DNA of 64,000 nucleotides, taken from contig NZ_LKBD01000014.1 of the NCBI RefSeq assembly GCF_001399975.1, positions 1 to 64,000 of the forward strand, in the 5' to 3' direction. Below, one piece after another: positions 1-11,371 of the stretch (its first letter is position 1; each line of letters opens with the position of its first letter). The notes under the pieces were generated by a model. It saw only the letters and a program-made list of their open reading frames with translations. It did not search any database and was not told where the DNA came from. This DNA is from Pseudoalteromonas sp. P1-9 (GTDB lineage: Bacteria; Pseudomonadota; Gammaproteobacteria; Enterobacterales; Alteromonadaceae). Position numbers and translations under genes: made by a program.

Positions 1-37
1 CTTCTGCTTGTTGTTCTTCTGTTGAATAAACTTCCAT
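1..37 (-). CDS. yfgM: Start of YfgM-like SecYEG-associated protein (partial)
   Basis: Only the first 12 codons are inside the window, beginning with ATG at 37 and reading MEVYSTEEQQAE. The start resembles YfgM, an inner-membrane TPR protein that works with PpiD at the SecYEG translocon. It follows hisS by about 10 bp and has an AAGAGG ribosome site overlapping the hisS stop. The hisS-yfgM order is the usual gammaproteobacterial one (then bamB, der). The call rests on this short N-terminus and on synteny. Confidence 0.7.
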   Translation of the reverse strand, partial: MEVYSTEEQQAE

Positions 38-46
38 TCTAACCTC

Positions 47-1321
47 TTATACCAAGCCTGTTAGCAACTCGGCTGCTTGATCTAAATTTAGTGTTTGTTG
101 TTCTTGATGCTCGCGTAAGTGTTTTACAGTCACTTGGTTATTTTCAAGTTCACTGTCACCGATAATCAGTGCGTATACAGCATCGCTTTTATCTGCGCGT
201 TTTAATTGTTTCTTGAAGTTACCGCCACCGGCATGCACTGTAATGCGTATTCCTGGTACTTTTTCACGTAACTTCTCGGCAATAACAGGTGCTTGAATGC
301 TTGCTGCATCACCCATTGCCGCAATGTAAACATCACTGGTGCGACGAATATCGCCAACACGGTCAAGCTCTTGCAACATCAGCACTAAACGCTCCATGCC
401 CATTGCAAAACCCACTGCTGGTGTCGCTTTGCCGCCTAGTTGCTCAACTAAGCCATCGTAACGACCGCCAGCACACACTGTACCTTGTGCACCTAAACTT
501 TCAGTAACCCATTCAAATACAGTGCGGTTGTAGTAATCTAAACCGCGTACCAGTTTTTCATTAACCTGATATTCGATGCCTGCAGCATCTAAACGTTCAC
601 ATAAATTTGCAAAATGCTGTTGTGACTCTTGGTCTAAGTGTTCAGATAGCTTTGGTGCATTAACTAAAACTGCTTGCACATCAGGGTTTTTACTGTCGAG
701 TACACGTAATGGATTTGAGTGCATACGACGTTTTGAATCTTCGTCTAATGCATCGATATTTTGCTCAAGGTAAGCAACAAGTGCATCACGATATTGCGCG
801 CGCGCTTCGTTTGAGCCAAGTGAGTTAAGCTCTAATCGAACGTGGTCACTAATACCAAATGCTTTCCATAAACGTGCAGTCAAAATAATTACTTCTGCAT
901 CGATGTCCGCAGTTTCAAAGCCAAAAACTTCTAAGCCAAATTGGTGAAACTGACGGTAGCGACCTTTTTGAGGTCTTTCGTGGCGGAACATTGGGCCCAT
1001 ATACCAAAGGCGCTGTTCTTGATTATACAGTAAACCATTTTGGTTACCTGCACGCACACATACTGCTGTGCCTTCAGGGCGTAATGTTAGGCTGTCACCA
1101 TTGCGATCTTCAAAGGTGTACATTTCCTTTTCAACGATATCGGTAACTTCACCAATTGAGCGTTTAAACAAATCAGTTGATTCAACAATTGGAAAACGAA
1201 TTTCCTGATAACCATACGATGCAACTGTTTCGCGTAAAATGCTTTCAACTTTTTGCCATACCTGAGTATCACCCGGTACACAATCATTCATGCCGCGAAC
1301 TGCTTGGATTTGTTTTGCCAC
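47..1321 (-). CDS. hisS: Histidine--tRNA ligase
   Basis: Class II aminoacyl-tRNA synthetase that charges tRNA-His in the cytoplasm. The 424 residues match the usual length. Motif 2 lies at about 110-125 ([15 protein letters not shown]), the histidine-specific [15 protein letters not shown] at 258-272, AGGRYDGL at 284-291, and motif 3 GFAMGMERL at 304-312. The anticodon-binding domain fills the last ~100 residues. The start codon is GTG at 1321; the following [16 protein letters not shown] aligns with the N-terminus of known HisS proteins, so no ATG start fits better. It lies downstream of ispG after an 88-bp gap holding a GC-rich hairpin, and upstream of yfgM. Confidence 0.98.
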   Translation of the reverse strand: MAKQIQAVRGMNDCVPGDTQVWQKVESILRETVASYGYQEIRFPIVESTDLFKRSIGEVTDIVEKEMYTFEDRNGDSLTLRPEGTAVCVRAGNQNGLLYNQEQRLWYMGPMFRHERPQKGRYRQFHQFGLEVFGFETADIDAEVIILTARLWKAFGISDHVRLELNSLGSNEARAQYRDALVAYLEQNIDALDEDSKRRMHSNPLRVLDSKNPDVQAVLVNAPKLSEHLDQESQQHFANLCERLDAAGIEYQVNEKLVRGLDYYNRTVFEWVTESLGAQGTVCAGGRYDGLVEQLGGKATPAVGFAMGMERLVLMLQELDRVGDIRRTSDVYIAAMGDAASIQAPVIAEKLREKVPGIRITVHAGGGNFKKQLKRADKSDAVYALIIGDSELENNQVTVKHLREHQEQQTLNLDQAAELLTGLV

Positions 1322-1353
1322 GCTGCTTTTACCCTATTGCTAATTAAATGCAT

Positions 1354-1370
1354 GGGGCGAATATCGCCCC
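1354..1370. other. GC-rich hairpin between ispG and hisS
   Basis: A perfect 7-bp stem, GGGGCGA / TCGCCCC, with a 3-nt loop sits in the 88-bp ispG-hisS gap. In the direction of transcription (minus) the T tract lies before the stem, not after it, so it does not look like a Rho-independent terminator. It could be an mRNA-stability or processing structure in the hisS leader; the role is not shown. Confidence 0.5.
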
Positions 1371-1409
1371 AGAAAAAAGAAGATTGTCAATTATACTCAA
1401 CGAGACTAC

Positions 1410-2528
1410 TTACTCAACTAACTTAACGTCTATTTGTTGTTCAGTGTCTTTTTTTGCGATGTAATCACGAATTTGCGTTTCTAGTTGGTCAACAATTTGC
1501 GTATTATCAATGCGCGTTTTTTGACGCTCACCGTTGATATATAAACCAGAGCGCTTATTCGCACCCGCTAAACCTAAATCGCTCACCAGTGCTTCGCCCG
1601 GACCATTTACCACACAGCCAATAACCGAAACAGTCACCGGTTCAATAACGTCTTCTAAACGCTCTTCGAGCTGATTCATCGTGCTTACTACATCAAATTC
1701 TTGACGTGAACAGCTTGGGCAGGCAATAAAATTAATGCCGCGAGAGCGAATACGCAAAGATTTTAAGATATCAAAACCTACTTTGATTTCTTGTACTGGG
1801 TCGGCTGCAAGTGAGACACGTAACGTATCACCAATGCCCTCGGCTAGTAACATGCCTAAACCAACCGCAGATTTAACTGAGCCCGCTCTAAAACCACCGG
1901 CCTCGGTAATACCTAAATGCAGCGGCTGTTCAATTTCTTTCGCAAGCAATCGATACGCACCAACCGCCAAAAATACATCTGACGCTTTTACCGATACTTT
2001 AAAGTTATCGAAATTAAGACGCTTTAAAATATTTACATGACGCATCGCTGATTCAAGCAATGCTTCAGGTGTTGGCTCACCGTATTTTTCTTGGATATCG
2101 CGCTCTAGCGACCCACCATTCACGCCAATGCGAATAGGAATGTTCTTTTCGCGTGCAGCATCAACAACCGCTTGAATACGCTCTTCACTGCCGATATTAC
2201 CTGGGTTAATACGCAAACAATCAGCACCATATTCAGCAACTTTTAACGCAATGCGGTAATCGAAGTGAATGTCCGCAACCAGCGGAATATCAACTTGCTG
2301 TTTAATTTCTTTAAATGCTTCAGCCGCGTCCATTGTTGGCACAGAAACACGTACAATATCCGCACCTGCTGCTTGAATTGCATTGATTTGCGCAACCGTA
2401 GCCGCGACATCAGTCGTTTCGGTATTGGTCATTGACTGCACGGCAATCGGTGCGCCATCGCCAATTGGCACATTACCTACATAAATGCGTTTTGATTTGC
2501 GGCGTTTTATCGGAGATTCTGAAAACAT
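1410..2528 (-). CDS. ispG: 4-hydroxy-3-methylbut-2-enyl-diphosphate synthase
   Basis: IspG (GcpE) converts methylerythritol cyclodiphosphate to HMBPP in the non-mevalonate isoprenoid pathway, using a [4Fe-4S] cluster. The 372-residue protein has the TIM-barrel N-terminus ([17 protein letters not shown]...) and the cluster ligands in the C-terminal domain: C270 and C273 in [10 protein letters not shown]305 in [10 protein letters not shown], and E312. These positions equal the E. coli numbering. It starts 5 bp after rodZ ends, so the two are probably co-transcribed in the rlmN-pilW-rodZ-ispG-hisS series. Confidence 0.98.
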   Translation of the reverse strand: MFSESPIKRRKSKRIYVGNVPIGDGAPIAVQSMTNTETTDVAATVAQINAIQAAGADIVRVSVPTMDAAEAFKEIKQQVDIPLVADIHFDYRIALKVAEYGADCLRINPGNIGSEERIQAVVDAAREKNIPIRIGVNGGSLERDIQEKYGEPTPEALLESAMRHVNILKRLNFDNFKVSVKASDVFLAVGAYRLLAKEIEQPLHLGITEAGGFRAGSVKSAVGLGMLLAEGIGDTLRVSLAADPVQEIKVGFDILKSLRIRSRGINFIACPSCSRQEFDVVSTMNQLEERLEDVIEPVTVSVIGCVVNGPGEALVSDLGLAGANKRSGLYINGERQKTRIDNTQIVDQLETQIRDYIAKKDTEQQIDVKLVE

Positions 2529-2533
2529 ACTTA

Positions 2534-3421
2534 TTACTCACTCAACGGCAGGCTAAATTTGGCGAGTCGATTAGTAGGGAAATGTGACATATCAACTAAC
2601 TCACCATTAAACTCAACATCAACAATATAGTGCTTGCCCAGCACCACATTAAATGGCGCTTTGCCATCCAATGTCATGACATAGCCTTTTTTCTTAACAC
2701 CAAATGCGACACGCTCGCCATCGGCATCAAAAATCTCGACCCAGCTATCATCTTTAAACGTCATGACAATAGTACTGACGTTTTTCTTAGTATCGCTTTT
2801 CTTTTCAACCACCGCCGGTTTAGCTACTTCTGGCTGCTCAACTGGCGTGGTTTCAGGTTCTTGACTGCTTATTTGCTGAGGTTCGTCATCACTTAATTGT
2901 GATATTTCAGCAAGGTTGATTTGATTTGTTGCTTTACGCTCAGTTACAACCGGTACAGTACTATTTTCTTGACTCGGCGTTTCAACCACCGTTTTGCTTG
3001 TCTCAGCTTCCGTTGGCGCTGGTTCGCGGTTTTGCCACCAGATAAACAACGATGAACCAAGTATTAGGGCAATAATTGCGTAACTAAAAAGCATTAATCG
3101 GTTATCTTTTGCTTCGCGTTCAGTACGTCTTGAAAAGCTTTGCATTCGCTTTTCGGTTTCTTCCCTTTGGTGCCTAAACTGCGACATTAGTTGCGCTTCG
3201 TTTAGGTTAAATTCGCGACAGTAACTACGAATATGGCCTTTTACAAAAGTGACGGGCCCTAACTGGCTGTAATCGTCACATTCAATGGCTGAAATTTGTT
3301 TTGCTGTTAACTTTAACTTATGTGCCATTTCATCAATTGAAACAGCGTGTTGCTCGCGAGCAGTTGCTAACTGCTCACCTAAACTTGTTATTGGTTCTTG
3401 AGCTAATACTTCTTCAGTCAT
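2534..3421 (-). CDS. rodZ: Cytoskeletal protein RodZ
   Basis: RodZ links MreB filaments to the cell-wall elongation machinery and helps set rod shape. A Cro/CI-like helix-turn-helix occupies about residues 15-80, followed by a basic juxtamembrane stretch ([11 protein letters not shown]), one transmembrane helix at about 109-129, a Pro/Glu/Thr-rich linker at about 130-205, and a periplasmic DUF4115 domain at about 215-290. The start codon overlaps the pilW stop (ATGA), giving translational coupling with the gene before it, the same order as in other gammaproteobacteria. Confidence 0.93.
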   Translation of the reverse strand: MTEEVLAQEPITSLGEQLATAREQHAVSIDEMAHKLKLTAKQISAIECDDYSQLGPVTFVKGHIRSYCREFNLNEAQLMSQFRHQREETEKRMQSFSRRTEREAKDNRLMLFSYAIIALILGSSLFIWWQNREPAPTEAETSKTVVETPSQENSTVPVVTERKATNQINLAEISQLSDDEPQQISSQEPETTPVEQPEVAKPAVVEKKSDTKKNVSTIVMTFKDDSWVEIFDADGERVAFGVKKKGYVMTLDGKAPFNVVLGKHYIVDVEFNGELVDMSHFPTNRLAKFSLPLSE

Positions 3422-4818
3422 AGTGCGTAAGTTTTAGGATTTACTAACAAGATTTTTTTACCTGGGCTTAATGTTGCCGATTCTTGAATCTCGTTCCACT
3501 CAGCAAGCGACTTCATGCGTAAATTGTACTTCACAGAAATACTAAATAAGGTGTCGCCATCTTTAACTAGGTGGTAAATATTCGGGTTGTTAAGATAAAT
3601 TTTTGTGCCAGCAAAAACCGGATCGTTTTCGGTTAAGCCATTCCATTCAAGTAACTTCGCTAATTTAACATTGTATTTAACCGATACCGAGAACAGATTC
3701 TCACCGCCTTTCATAACGTGATAAGGTGTTTCAACCAGCTTATTAAGTGGAATACGTTGTGTAACCGGCGCTTGTTGCTGTGCTTTAGCTTGCGCTACAA
3801 CCACTTCATTTTTCGCAACTTGTGTAGTTGGCTTAGCAACTTCCACTTTTACTTGTGCTTCAATCTCGGCTTTGCTTGGTGTGACTTCCGCTTGCTCTGG
3901 TTGCGCTTTACGTTTAACCACTTTTACTTGTGGCTTGGCAACAACCGATTTACCATCTGGGTTAAGCTCTTTTTTAAGCTTGCTTAACTCATTTTTGCGG
4001 TATTTTTCACGTAGACGCTCAAACTCACTGTCAGATGTTTTCTTAAGTTTGATCTGTTGCGCTTCAATTGAATTACTGTAGGTTTGCTGTAGCGTTAATG
4101 CCAATGTATTGGCTTTTTCGATATGGCCCATACGATTTTCAATTAAGTATGACAGCATTAACGAGCGTGAAGAAATACGGCCTGATTTTTCATAACGATT
4201 CATAAATGTTTGTGCACGATGTAAATCGCTTTTGGCATAATAAATCGCAGATAAGTTAACCAGTGACGAGCCACGCGACGGGCTGTGTTTTACTGAAGCT
4301 TCAAGGTATTCTTCCGCCTCATCAAACTCGTTATTTTCAATCGCACATAACGCTAAATTTTCATAACTTTGCGAAACGCGCAGATAGCTTGGAATTTCGA
4401 TTGCACGCAAAATATATTCCGACGCTTCATCGTACTCACCTAAACCACATAAAAACACGCCATAGTTATTTAGCGTATTTGGATCATCCGGGGCAATATC
4501 AATCGCGCGTAAGTAAGACTCTTTAGCAAGTTCATTTTCACCCACTTGCTGATAATAATACGCAGTAGTGTAATGAACTTCAGGTAATTTAGGCGCAAAT
4601 TTAGCGGCGCGCTCTAAATTATATTTTGCTTGTGTGCTATCGCCAGAAGCTAAGTATTTTAATGCTAATGAAATGCGTGTTCTTGCAGCCTCATCGTTAT
4701 CAATTCGATTTTCGACAACTGGCTTATCACTTCCAACATAAACACTTTCGGTTACACATCCTGTTGTTGCTAATAGCGCAACACCTACTAATATTGAACG
4801 ACGCATAGTTATACTCAT
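3418..4818 (-). CDS. pilW: PilW/PilF-type TPR lipoprotein with two C-terminal LysM repeats
   Basis: The N-terminal ~250 residues are a PilW/PilF-type type IV pilus assembly lipoprotein: a lipobox ending LLATTGC (Cys21), then TPR units such as APDDPNTLNNYGVFLCGLGEYDEAS. PilF/PilW helps the secretin PilQ reach or assemble in the outer membrane. This protein is much longer (466 aa). A Lys/Gln/Ala/Val-rich linker (about 285-360) leads to two LysM units at about 366-411 and 415-462, a fold that binds peptidoglycan glycan chains. ATG codons at 4818 and 4806 are both possible starts. Its stop overlaps the rodZ start, and rlmN lies 65 bp upstream. Confidence 0.85.
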   Translation of the reverse strand: MSITMRRSILVGVALLATTGCVTESVYVGSDKPVVENRIDNDEAARTRISLALKYLASGDSTQAKYNLERAAKFAPKLPEVHYTTAYYYQQVGENELAKESYLRAIDIAPDDPNTLNNYGVFLCGLGEYDEASEYILRAIEIPSYLRVSQSYENLALCAIENNEFDEAEEYLEASVKHSPSRGSSLVNLSAIYYAKSDLHRAQTFMNRYEKSGRISSRSLMLSYLIENRMGHIEKANTLALTLQQTYSNSIEAQQIKLKKTSDSEFERLREKYRKNELSKLKKELNPDGKSVVAKPQVKVVKRKAQPEQAEVTPSKAEIEAQVKVEVAKPTTQVAKNEVVVAQAKAQQQAPVTQRIPLNKLVETPYHVMKGGENLFSVSVKYNVKLAKLLEWNGLTENDPVFAGTKIYLNNPNIYHLVKDGDTLFSISVKYNLRMKSLAEWNEIQESATLSPGKKILLVNPKTYAL

Positions 4819-4883
4819 TTTCTGACAATTATCCCAATTCTACCCGAATTAGCCTCGGGATCATCTTATTTTTTCTAGATCCT

Positions 4884-6017
4884 TTACGGGTTTACCGTAT
4901 TGACACTAATTTTGTTATCGTCGAGTTGCTTTTTCTTCATTACACGCTTAGTACGATCCACAACATCACCCACTAACTGACCACATGCGGCATCGATATC
5001 ATCACCACGTGTACGGCGTACAATACAAGTTAAACCTGCTGCTTGTAACACTTTAGAGAAACGGTCAATACGACTGTTACTTGAACGGCCGTATTCGTTG
5101 CCCGGAAACGGGTTAAATGGAATCAAGTTAATTTTTGATGGCGTGCCTTTTAACACTTTAACTAGCTCGTGTGCATGATCAGTGCTGTCATTCACACCTT
5201 GCAGCATAACGTACTCAATAGTGATGTCTTTGTTTGCTTTAGAGCCGTCAATATAGCGACGACACGCAGCTAAGAACTCTTCAATTGGGTACTTCTTGTT
5301 GATTGGTACAAGTACGTCACGCAATTCGTTATTCGGCGCGTGAAGTGAAATAGCTAATGCAACGTCAATTTTTTCTTTTAAGATATCCAGTGCAGGAACA
5401 ACGCCTGAGGTACTTAAAGTAACGCGACGCTTAGATAAACCAAATGCCCAATCATCCATCATCAGTTCCATTGCTGGAACAACATTGTTGAGATTAAGTA
5501 ATGGCTCACCCATGCCCATCATTACCACGTTGGTAACTGGTCGCTTCGTTGAATCGCCATGTAAACCAATATCTTTTGCAACTCGCCAAACTTGGCCAAT
5601 GATTTCAGACACTTTTAGGTTACGGTTAAAGCCCTGTTGCGCTGTTGAACAGAAAGTACACTCAAGCGCACAGCCAACTTGTGATGAAACACATAATGTT
5701 GCACGGTCTTTTTCAGGGATCCACACTGTTTCAACTTCTTGACCACCTTCAAGCACTAATGCGTACTTAATTGTGCCATCTGAAGCCACTTGCTTAACTG
5801 AAATTTCAGGCGCTTTAATTTCGCATTCTGCGTGTAGCTTGGCTTTTAGCTTTTTGTTGATATTCGACATTTCATCAAAGTTATCAATGCCGAAATGGTA
5901 CATCCATTTCATTACCTGATCGCCACGGAACGGCTTTTCACCCCATGAAACAAATAACTCTCGCATTCCTTCACGGGTTAAATCTAATAAATTAATTTTC
6001 TTTTCCGCAGCACTCAT
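4884..6017 (-). CDS. rlmN: Dual-specificity 23S rRNA A2503 / tRNA A37 C2-methyltransferase
   Basis: Radical-SAM enzyme that methylates C2 of A2503 in 23S rRNA and A37 in some tRNAs. The radical-SAM triad is C116-x3-C120-x2-C123 ([15 protein letters not shown]). The two extra catalytic cysteines of this family are present: C109 (TLCVSS) and C345 (DAACGQL), the latter being the methyl-carrying residue. The 377-aa length is normal. The leader between the ndk terminator and this start holds two striking inverted repeats (6063-6136 and 6144-6164). Confidence 0.97.
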   Translation of the reverse strand: MSAAEKKINLLDLTREGMRELFVSWGEKPFRGDQVMKWMYHFGIDNFDEMSNINKKLKAKLHAECEIKAPEISVKQVASDGTIKYALVLEGGQEVETVWIPEKDRATLCVSSQVGCALECTFCSTAQQGFNRNLKVSEIIGQVWRVAKDIGLHGDSTKRPVTNVVMMGMGEPLLNLNNVVPAMELMMDDWAFGLSKRRVTLSTSGVVPALDILKEKIDVALAISLHAPNNELRDVLVPINKKYPIEEFLAACRRYIDGSKANKDITIEYVMLQGVNDSTDHAHELVKVLKGTPSKINLIPFNPFPGNEYGRSSNSRIDRFSKVLQAAGLTCIVRRTRGDDIDAACGQLVGDVVDRTKRVMKKKQLDDNKISVNTVNP

Positions 6018-6062
6018 AACTCAGACCCTAGTACGTAATACAACTTTATATTAGCTGATATA

Positions 6063-6136
6063 TCAACTTTGCTTTACTTTTACATTTGCGCAATCGGCGT
6101 ATTTAGCCAAGTACCGTAAATTTAAAGCAAAGTTGA
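6063..6136. repeat. 14-bp perfect inverted repeat in rlmN leader
   Basis: TCAACTTTGCTTTA at 6063-6076 is repeated exactly in inverse orientation at 6123-6136, 46 bp apart. The enclosed stretch contains the palindrome TTGCGCAA. It lies in the presumed rlmN promoter or 5' leader, so it could form a long stem in the mRNA or a protein-binding pair. Confidence 0.7.
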
Positions 6137-6143
6137 CACTGTG

Positions 6144-6164
6144 ACTAAAACAGACTGTTTTAGT
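6144..6164. repeat. 21-nt near-perfect palindrome (possible operator)
   Basis: ACTAAAACAG and CTGTTTTAGT flank a single central A. This 10-1-10 dyad sits 8 bp from the larger inverted repeat and 13 bp from the ndk terminator. It has no T tract in either direction, so it looks more like an operator or leader structure than a terminator. Confidence 0.55.
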
Positions 6165-6176
6165 TCAAAATGACAA

Positions 6177-6200
6177 GAAAAGGGCTAAAGAGCCCTTTTC
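6177..6200 (-). terminator. Rho-independent terminator of ndk
   Basis: A 10-bp stem GAAAAGGGCT / AGCCCTTTTC with a 4-nt loop, followed on the minus strand by a T-rich run. It lies 47 bp past the ndk stop and before the rlmN leader. Confidence 0.85.
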
Positions 6201-6246
6201 TACTGCATTAACCTGAGCTAATGCAAGTTTGTCTACGTCGTTAAAA

Positions 6247-6678
6247 TTAACGAGTACGTGGACAGATTTCTTCGTCAGAGAAGAAGTATGCGATTTCGCG
6301 AGCAGCTGATTCTACAGCGTCAGAACCGTGTACTGCGTTCTCGTCGATGCTATCTGCGTAGTCAGCACGTAAAGTACCAGCTAGTGCTTCAGCAGGGTTA
6401 GTAGCACCCATGATTTCACGGTTTTTGAGTACTGCGTTCTCACCTTCAAGAACAGTAACCATTACTGGACCAGATGTCATGAACTCAACTAAAGCACCGA
6501 AGAAAGGACGCTCGCTGTGCTCAGCGTAGAAACCTTCAGCTTTCTCTTTTGAAAGGTGAACCATTTTAGCTGCAACGATTTTAAGACCAGCAGTTTCGAA
6601 ACGGTTGTAGATAGCACCGATGTGGTTTTTAGCAACTGCATCAGGTTTTACGATAGAAAAAGTACGCTCTAAAGCCAT
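6247..6678 (-). CDS. ndk: Nucleoside-diphosphate kinase
   Basis: Ndk transfers the gamma phosphate of ATP to nucleoside diphosphates through a phosphohistidine. The 143 residues are the standard bacterial length. The N-terminus [12 protein letters not shown] and the active-site stretch [12 protein letters not shown], with catalytic His117, are intact. It is a single-gene unit with its own terminator at 6177-6200, separate from the rlmN operon below it. Confidence 0.98.
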   Translation of the reverse strand: MALERTFSIVKPDAVAKNHIGAIYNRFETAGLKIVAAKMVHLSKEKAEGFYAEHSERPFFGALVEFMTSGPVMVTVLEGENAVLKNREIMGATNPAEALAGTLRADYADSIDENAVHGSDAVESAAREIAYFFSDEEICPRTR

Positions 6679-6857
6679 CTTTTATGCTCCATAAATAATT
6701 AATGATTTTAACGGCCGCGAATTATACGCATATTTGTGTGAAAATCCTATTAAAACCGAAAATAATCTGATTACTTTTCCAACAAAGTGAGAAAAATAAA
6801 CAAACATTATCACCTCAACGCTAATTCAATACAGCCAAACAAAACACCTAGGCTAAT

Positions 6858-6899
6858 TTGATCTATGTCAAAATTCTCAATTTCTCTATGCGTTAGAAT
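6858..6899 (+). promoter_or_regulatory. FNR-like box with class II spacing to a -10 (trhP promoter)
   Basis: TTGATCTATGTCAA at 6858-6871 matches the FNR/EtrA consensus TTGAT-N4-ATCAA at 9 of 10 positions. A -10-like TAGAAT lies at 6894-6899, which puts the start point near 6906 and the box centre at -41.5, the exact class II activator position. The inferred leader before the trhP ATG at 6960 is about 54 nt. Confidence 0.6.
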
Positions 6900-6959
6900 T
6901 GCCCGCTTTTTAAATCATGCAACTGGCCAGCACCCAGTTCGATGTATGAGGACACTTCA

Positions 6960-8580
<1,621 letters not shown>

Positions 8581-8610
8581 TAACAGCAATTACAGATACT
8601 TTAGAAAGAA

Positions 8611-8640
8611 AAAAAACCGAGCATATTTGCTCGGTTTTTT
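8611..8640. terminator. Bidirectional terminator between yfhL and the response regulator gene
   Basis: A 13-bp perfect stem (AAAAAACCGAGCA / TGCTCGGTTTTTT) with a TATT loop. T runs on both strands serve the convergent yfhL (+) and response-regulator (-) genes. Confidence 0.92.
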
Positions 8641-8655
8641 ATTATTTTTAATGTG

Positions 8656-9306
8656 CTAATTAGAGTCAACTGGCTCTAACTGCAATTTGCTGGCAATTAA
8701 TACCGCTTGCGTGCGATTGTATACACCCAGTTTTCTAAATATTGCCGTGATATGTGCTTTCACTGTGGCTTCTGAAATATTCAGTTCATACGCGATTTGT
8801 TTATTTAACAAACCTTCGTGTAAATAGCTTAAAACTTTGTATTGTTGTGGTGTGAGTGATGCAATTTGCTGCGCAAGTTCTGCATCTTGTTCAATCACTT
8901 CTTCAACTTTATCAGCCATTGATTCTGGCAACCAAGTTTCACCATCTAGAATTTCTTCGATTGCAGCGGCAATTTGTGCTGAAGATGACGATTTTGGAAT
9001 AAAACCAAGGGCACCATAACTCATTACTTTTGAAACGATTTGAATGTCTTCTGTGCCAGAAACAACGGCAATCGGTAAATCGGGGTAATCTTCACGAATA
9101 CGAATTAAACCATATAAATCGCCACTGCCAGGCATATGTAAGTCTAGTAATAATAAATCGAGCTCTTGTTGTTGTTCTAGTACTTGCAGCGTCGTATCAA
9201 AGCTCTCAGATTCAAATATCTCTAAATCATCGAAACTGCCGTTTAAAGCCCCTTTAAGTGCTTCGCGAAACAAAGGGTGATCATCCGCTATCAAAAACTT
9301 GCTCAT
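8656..9306 (-). CDS. NarL/LuxR-family response regulator, CrbR/ErdR-like
   Basis: Two-component response regulator of 216 aa. The receiver domain (1-120) has the acidic pair D8/D9, phospho-acceptor D55 (LLLLDLHMPG), and K105. The LuxR-type HTH covers about 148-208 (LTPQQYKVLSYLHEGLLNKQIAYELNISEATVKAHI...). It lies directly downstream of acs, separated by a terminator. In Vibrio and Pseudomonas, CrbR/ErdR of this type activates acs and controls growth on acetate, so this is a good candidate for that role. No partner kinase (CrbS/MxtR) is in the window. SD TAGGAG precedes the ATG. Confidence 0.85.
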   Translation of the reverse strand: MSKFLIADDHPLFREALKGALNGSFDDLEIFESESFDTTLQVLEQQQELDLLLLDLHMPGSGDLYGLIRIREDYPDLPIAVVSGTEDIQIVSKVMSYGALGFIPKSSSSAQIAAAIEEILDGETWLPESMADKVEEVIEQDAELAQQIASLTPQQYKVLSYLHEGLLNKQIAYELNISEATVKAHITAIFRKLGVYNRTQAVLIASKLQLEPVDSN

Positions 9307-9323
9307 ATATGACTCCTAATAAA

Positions 9324-9350
9324 AAGGCTGTTATCCCTGATAACAGCCTT
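9324..9350 (-). terminator. Rho-independent terminator of acs
   Basis: A perfect 11-bp stem AAGGCTGTTAT / ATAACAGCCTT with a 5-nt loop, followed on the minus strand by TTTTTATTAG. It lies 35 bp after acs and just before the ribosome site of the response regulator gene. Confidence 0.85.
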
Positions 9351-9385
9351 AATGTTACTGTGAGTTTAATTGATTCACAAACCTT

Positions 9386-11326
9386 TTAGCGGTTTAGACG
9401 GTTTTCAATTAGCTCCTCTACAACACTTGGATCGGCAAGTGTTGATGTATCACCTAGCTGTTGGTATTCATTTGCTGCGATCTTACGTAAAATACGGCGC
9501 ATAATCTTACCTGAACGTGTTTTTGGCAAACCTGGTGACCATTGGATCATATCTGGTGTTGCTATTGGGCTAAGCTCTTTACGAACCCAATTACGTACCT
9601 CTTTGGTTAATTCGTCGCTTACTGCTACGCCATCATTCGGCGTAATATAAACGTAAATACCTTGGCCCTTAATATCATGTGGGAAACCAACAACTGCCGC
9701 TTCAGCAACCGCTTCATGTGCAACTAACGCGCTTTCAATCTCAGCTGTACCTAAGCGGTGACCCGAAACATTCAGTACATCATCTACGCGGCCTGTGATC
9801 CAGTAGTAACCATCTTCATCACGACGACAACCATCACCGGTAAAGTAAACGCCCGGGTATGCTGAGAAATAAGTCTGTTCAAAGCGCTCATGGTCACCGT
9901 ACACAGTACGTGCTTGTGACGGCCAGCTATCAAGAATAACTAGGTTACCTTCTGTTGCACCTTGTAATGTTTTACCCTCAGCATCAAATAACGCAGGCAA
10001 AATACCAAAGAATGGACGTGTTGCTGAGCCTGGTTTTAAATCTGTTGCACCTGGTAGTGGCGTAATCATCATACCGCCAGTTTCAGTTTGCCACCATGTA
10101 TCAACGATTGGACAATTACTGTTACCAATATTTTCATAATACCAAGCCCATGCTTCTGGGTTAATTGGCTCACCTACTGAACCTAAAATACGCAGTGATT
10201 CACGTGTAGAAGAAGCTGTTGGCTCATCGCCTTTCGCCATTAACGCACGAATAGCTGTTGGTGCAGTATATAGAATAGTAACGTTATGTTTATCAACTAC
10301 TTCACCCATACGACCTGATGTTGGATAGGTTGGTACACCTTCAAATACAACCTGAGTACAACCATTCGCCAGTGGCCCATAGGCAATGTAACTGTGACCT
10401 GTGATCCAGCCCACATCTGCGCTACACCAGAAAACATCATCTTCTTGTAAATCGAAAACATATTGATGCGTAAGCGAAGTATAAACTAAATAACCTGCGG
10501 TGCTATGCACAACGCCTTTAGGTTGACCTGTTGAACCTGAGGTATAAAGAATAAATAACGGATCTTCGGCATCCATTACTTCTGGCTCGCAGTTTGTTGC
10601 TTGGTCAGCAACTAAATCATGCCACCAAACATCTACATCATTCCATGCTACATCGCCACCTGTAAGCTGGTGCACAACAACGTGTTCAACACTTGTAACG
10701 CCAGCTTGCGTTAATGCTTCATCAACGTTTGCTTTTAATGGAACGGCATTACCACCGCGTCGACCGTGATCTGATGTTATAACCACTTTCGCACCAGAAT
10801 CTTGAATACGGTCTGCAATTGCTGAAGGAGAGAAACCACCAAACACAACTGAATGCACTGCACCAATACGAGCACATGCTTGCATTGCATATATTGCTTG
10901 TGGCGTCATAGGCATATAAATCGCAACGCGGTCGCCCTTTTGCACGCCTAGCTTACGTAAACCATTTGCTAGTTTACACACTTCATCATGAAGTTGCTGA
11001 TAAGTAATATTTTCTGAATGCTCAGGGTTGTCACCTTCCCAGATAAGCGCAACTTTATCGGCTTTATCTTTTAAGTGACGGTCAATACAGTTATAAGACA
11101 CATTCAGTTGACCATCTTCATACCAACGGATATCAACATGGCCTTTATCAAATGAGGTATTTTTAACTTTGGTATACGGCTTAATCCAGTCTAGTCGCTT
11201 ACCTTGCTCACCCCAAAATGCTTCTGGGTCGTCAATCGACCATTGATATAGTTCGTTATATTTTGCTTCGTCAATTAACGCTGCTTCTTTAACAGACGCT
11301 GGTACTGGGTAAATTTCTTGTGACAT
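9386..11326 (-). CDS. acs: Acetyl-CoA synthetase (AMP-forming)
   Basis: Acs activates acetate with ATP and CoA for growth on acetate. The 646 residues match the family. The AMP-binding P-loop [11 protein letters not shown] and the C-terminal [13 protein letters not shown] are intact; K607 is the lysine that protein acetyltransferases of the Pat family modify and sirtuins deacetylate. A Pat-type enzyme is encoded at 21006-23675. SD AGGGGC precedes the ATG. The gene diverges from a DcaP-type porin gene across a 408-bp gap holding repeated heptamers, and a CrbR-like regulator lies downstream. Confidence 0.98.
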   Translation of the reverse strand: MSQEIYPVPASVKEAALIDEAKYNELYQWSIDDPEAFWGEQGKRLDWIKPYTKVKNTSFDKGHVDIRWYEDGQLNVSYNCIDRHLKDKADKVALIWEGDNPEHSENITYQQLHDEVCKLANGLRKLGVQKGDRVAIYMPMTPQAIYAMQACARIGAVHSVVFGGFSPSAIADRIQDSGAKVVITSDHGRRGGNAVPLKANVDEALTQAGVTSVEHVVVHQLTGGDVAWNDVDVWWHDLVADQATNCEPEVMDAEDPLFILYTSGSTGQPKGVVHSTAGYLVYTSLTHQYVFDLQEDDVFWCSADVGWITGHSYIAYGPLANGCTQVVFEGVPTYPTSGRMGEVVDKHNVTILYTAPTAIRALMAKGDEPTASSTRESLRILGSVGEPINPEAWAWYYENIGNSNCPIVDTWWQTETGGMMITPLPGATDLKPGSATRPFFGILPALFDAEGKTLQGATEGNLVILDSWPSQARTVYGDHERFEQTYFSAYPGVYFTGDGCRRDEDGYYWITGRVDDVLNVSGHRLGTAEIESALVAHEAVAEAAVVGFPHDIKGQGIYVYITPNDGVAVSDELTKEVRNWVRKELSPIATPDMIQWSPGLPKTRSGKIMRRILRKIAANEYQQLGDTSTLADPSVVEELIENRLNR

Positions 11327-11371
11327 GAGTGCCCCTTTCTTAACTTTGTTGCTAGTCGCCTAAATGCAACC

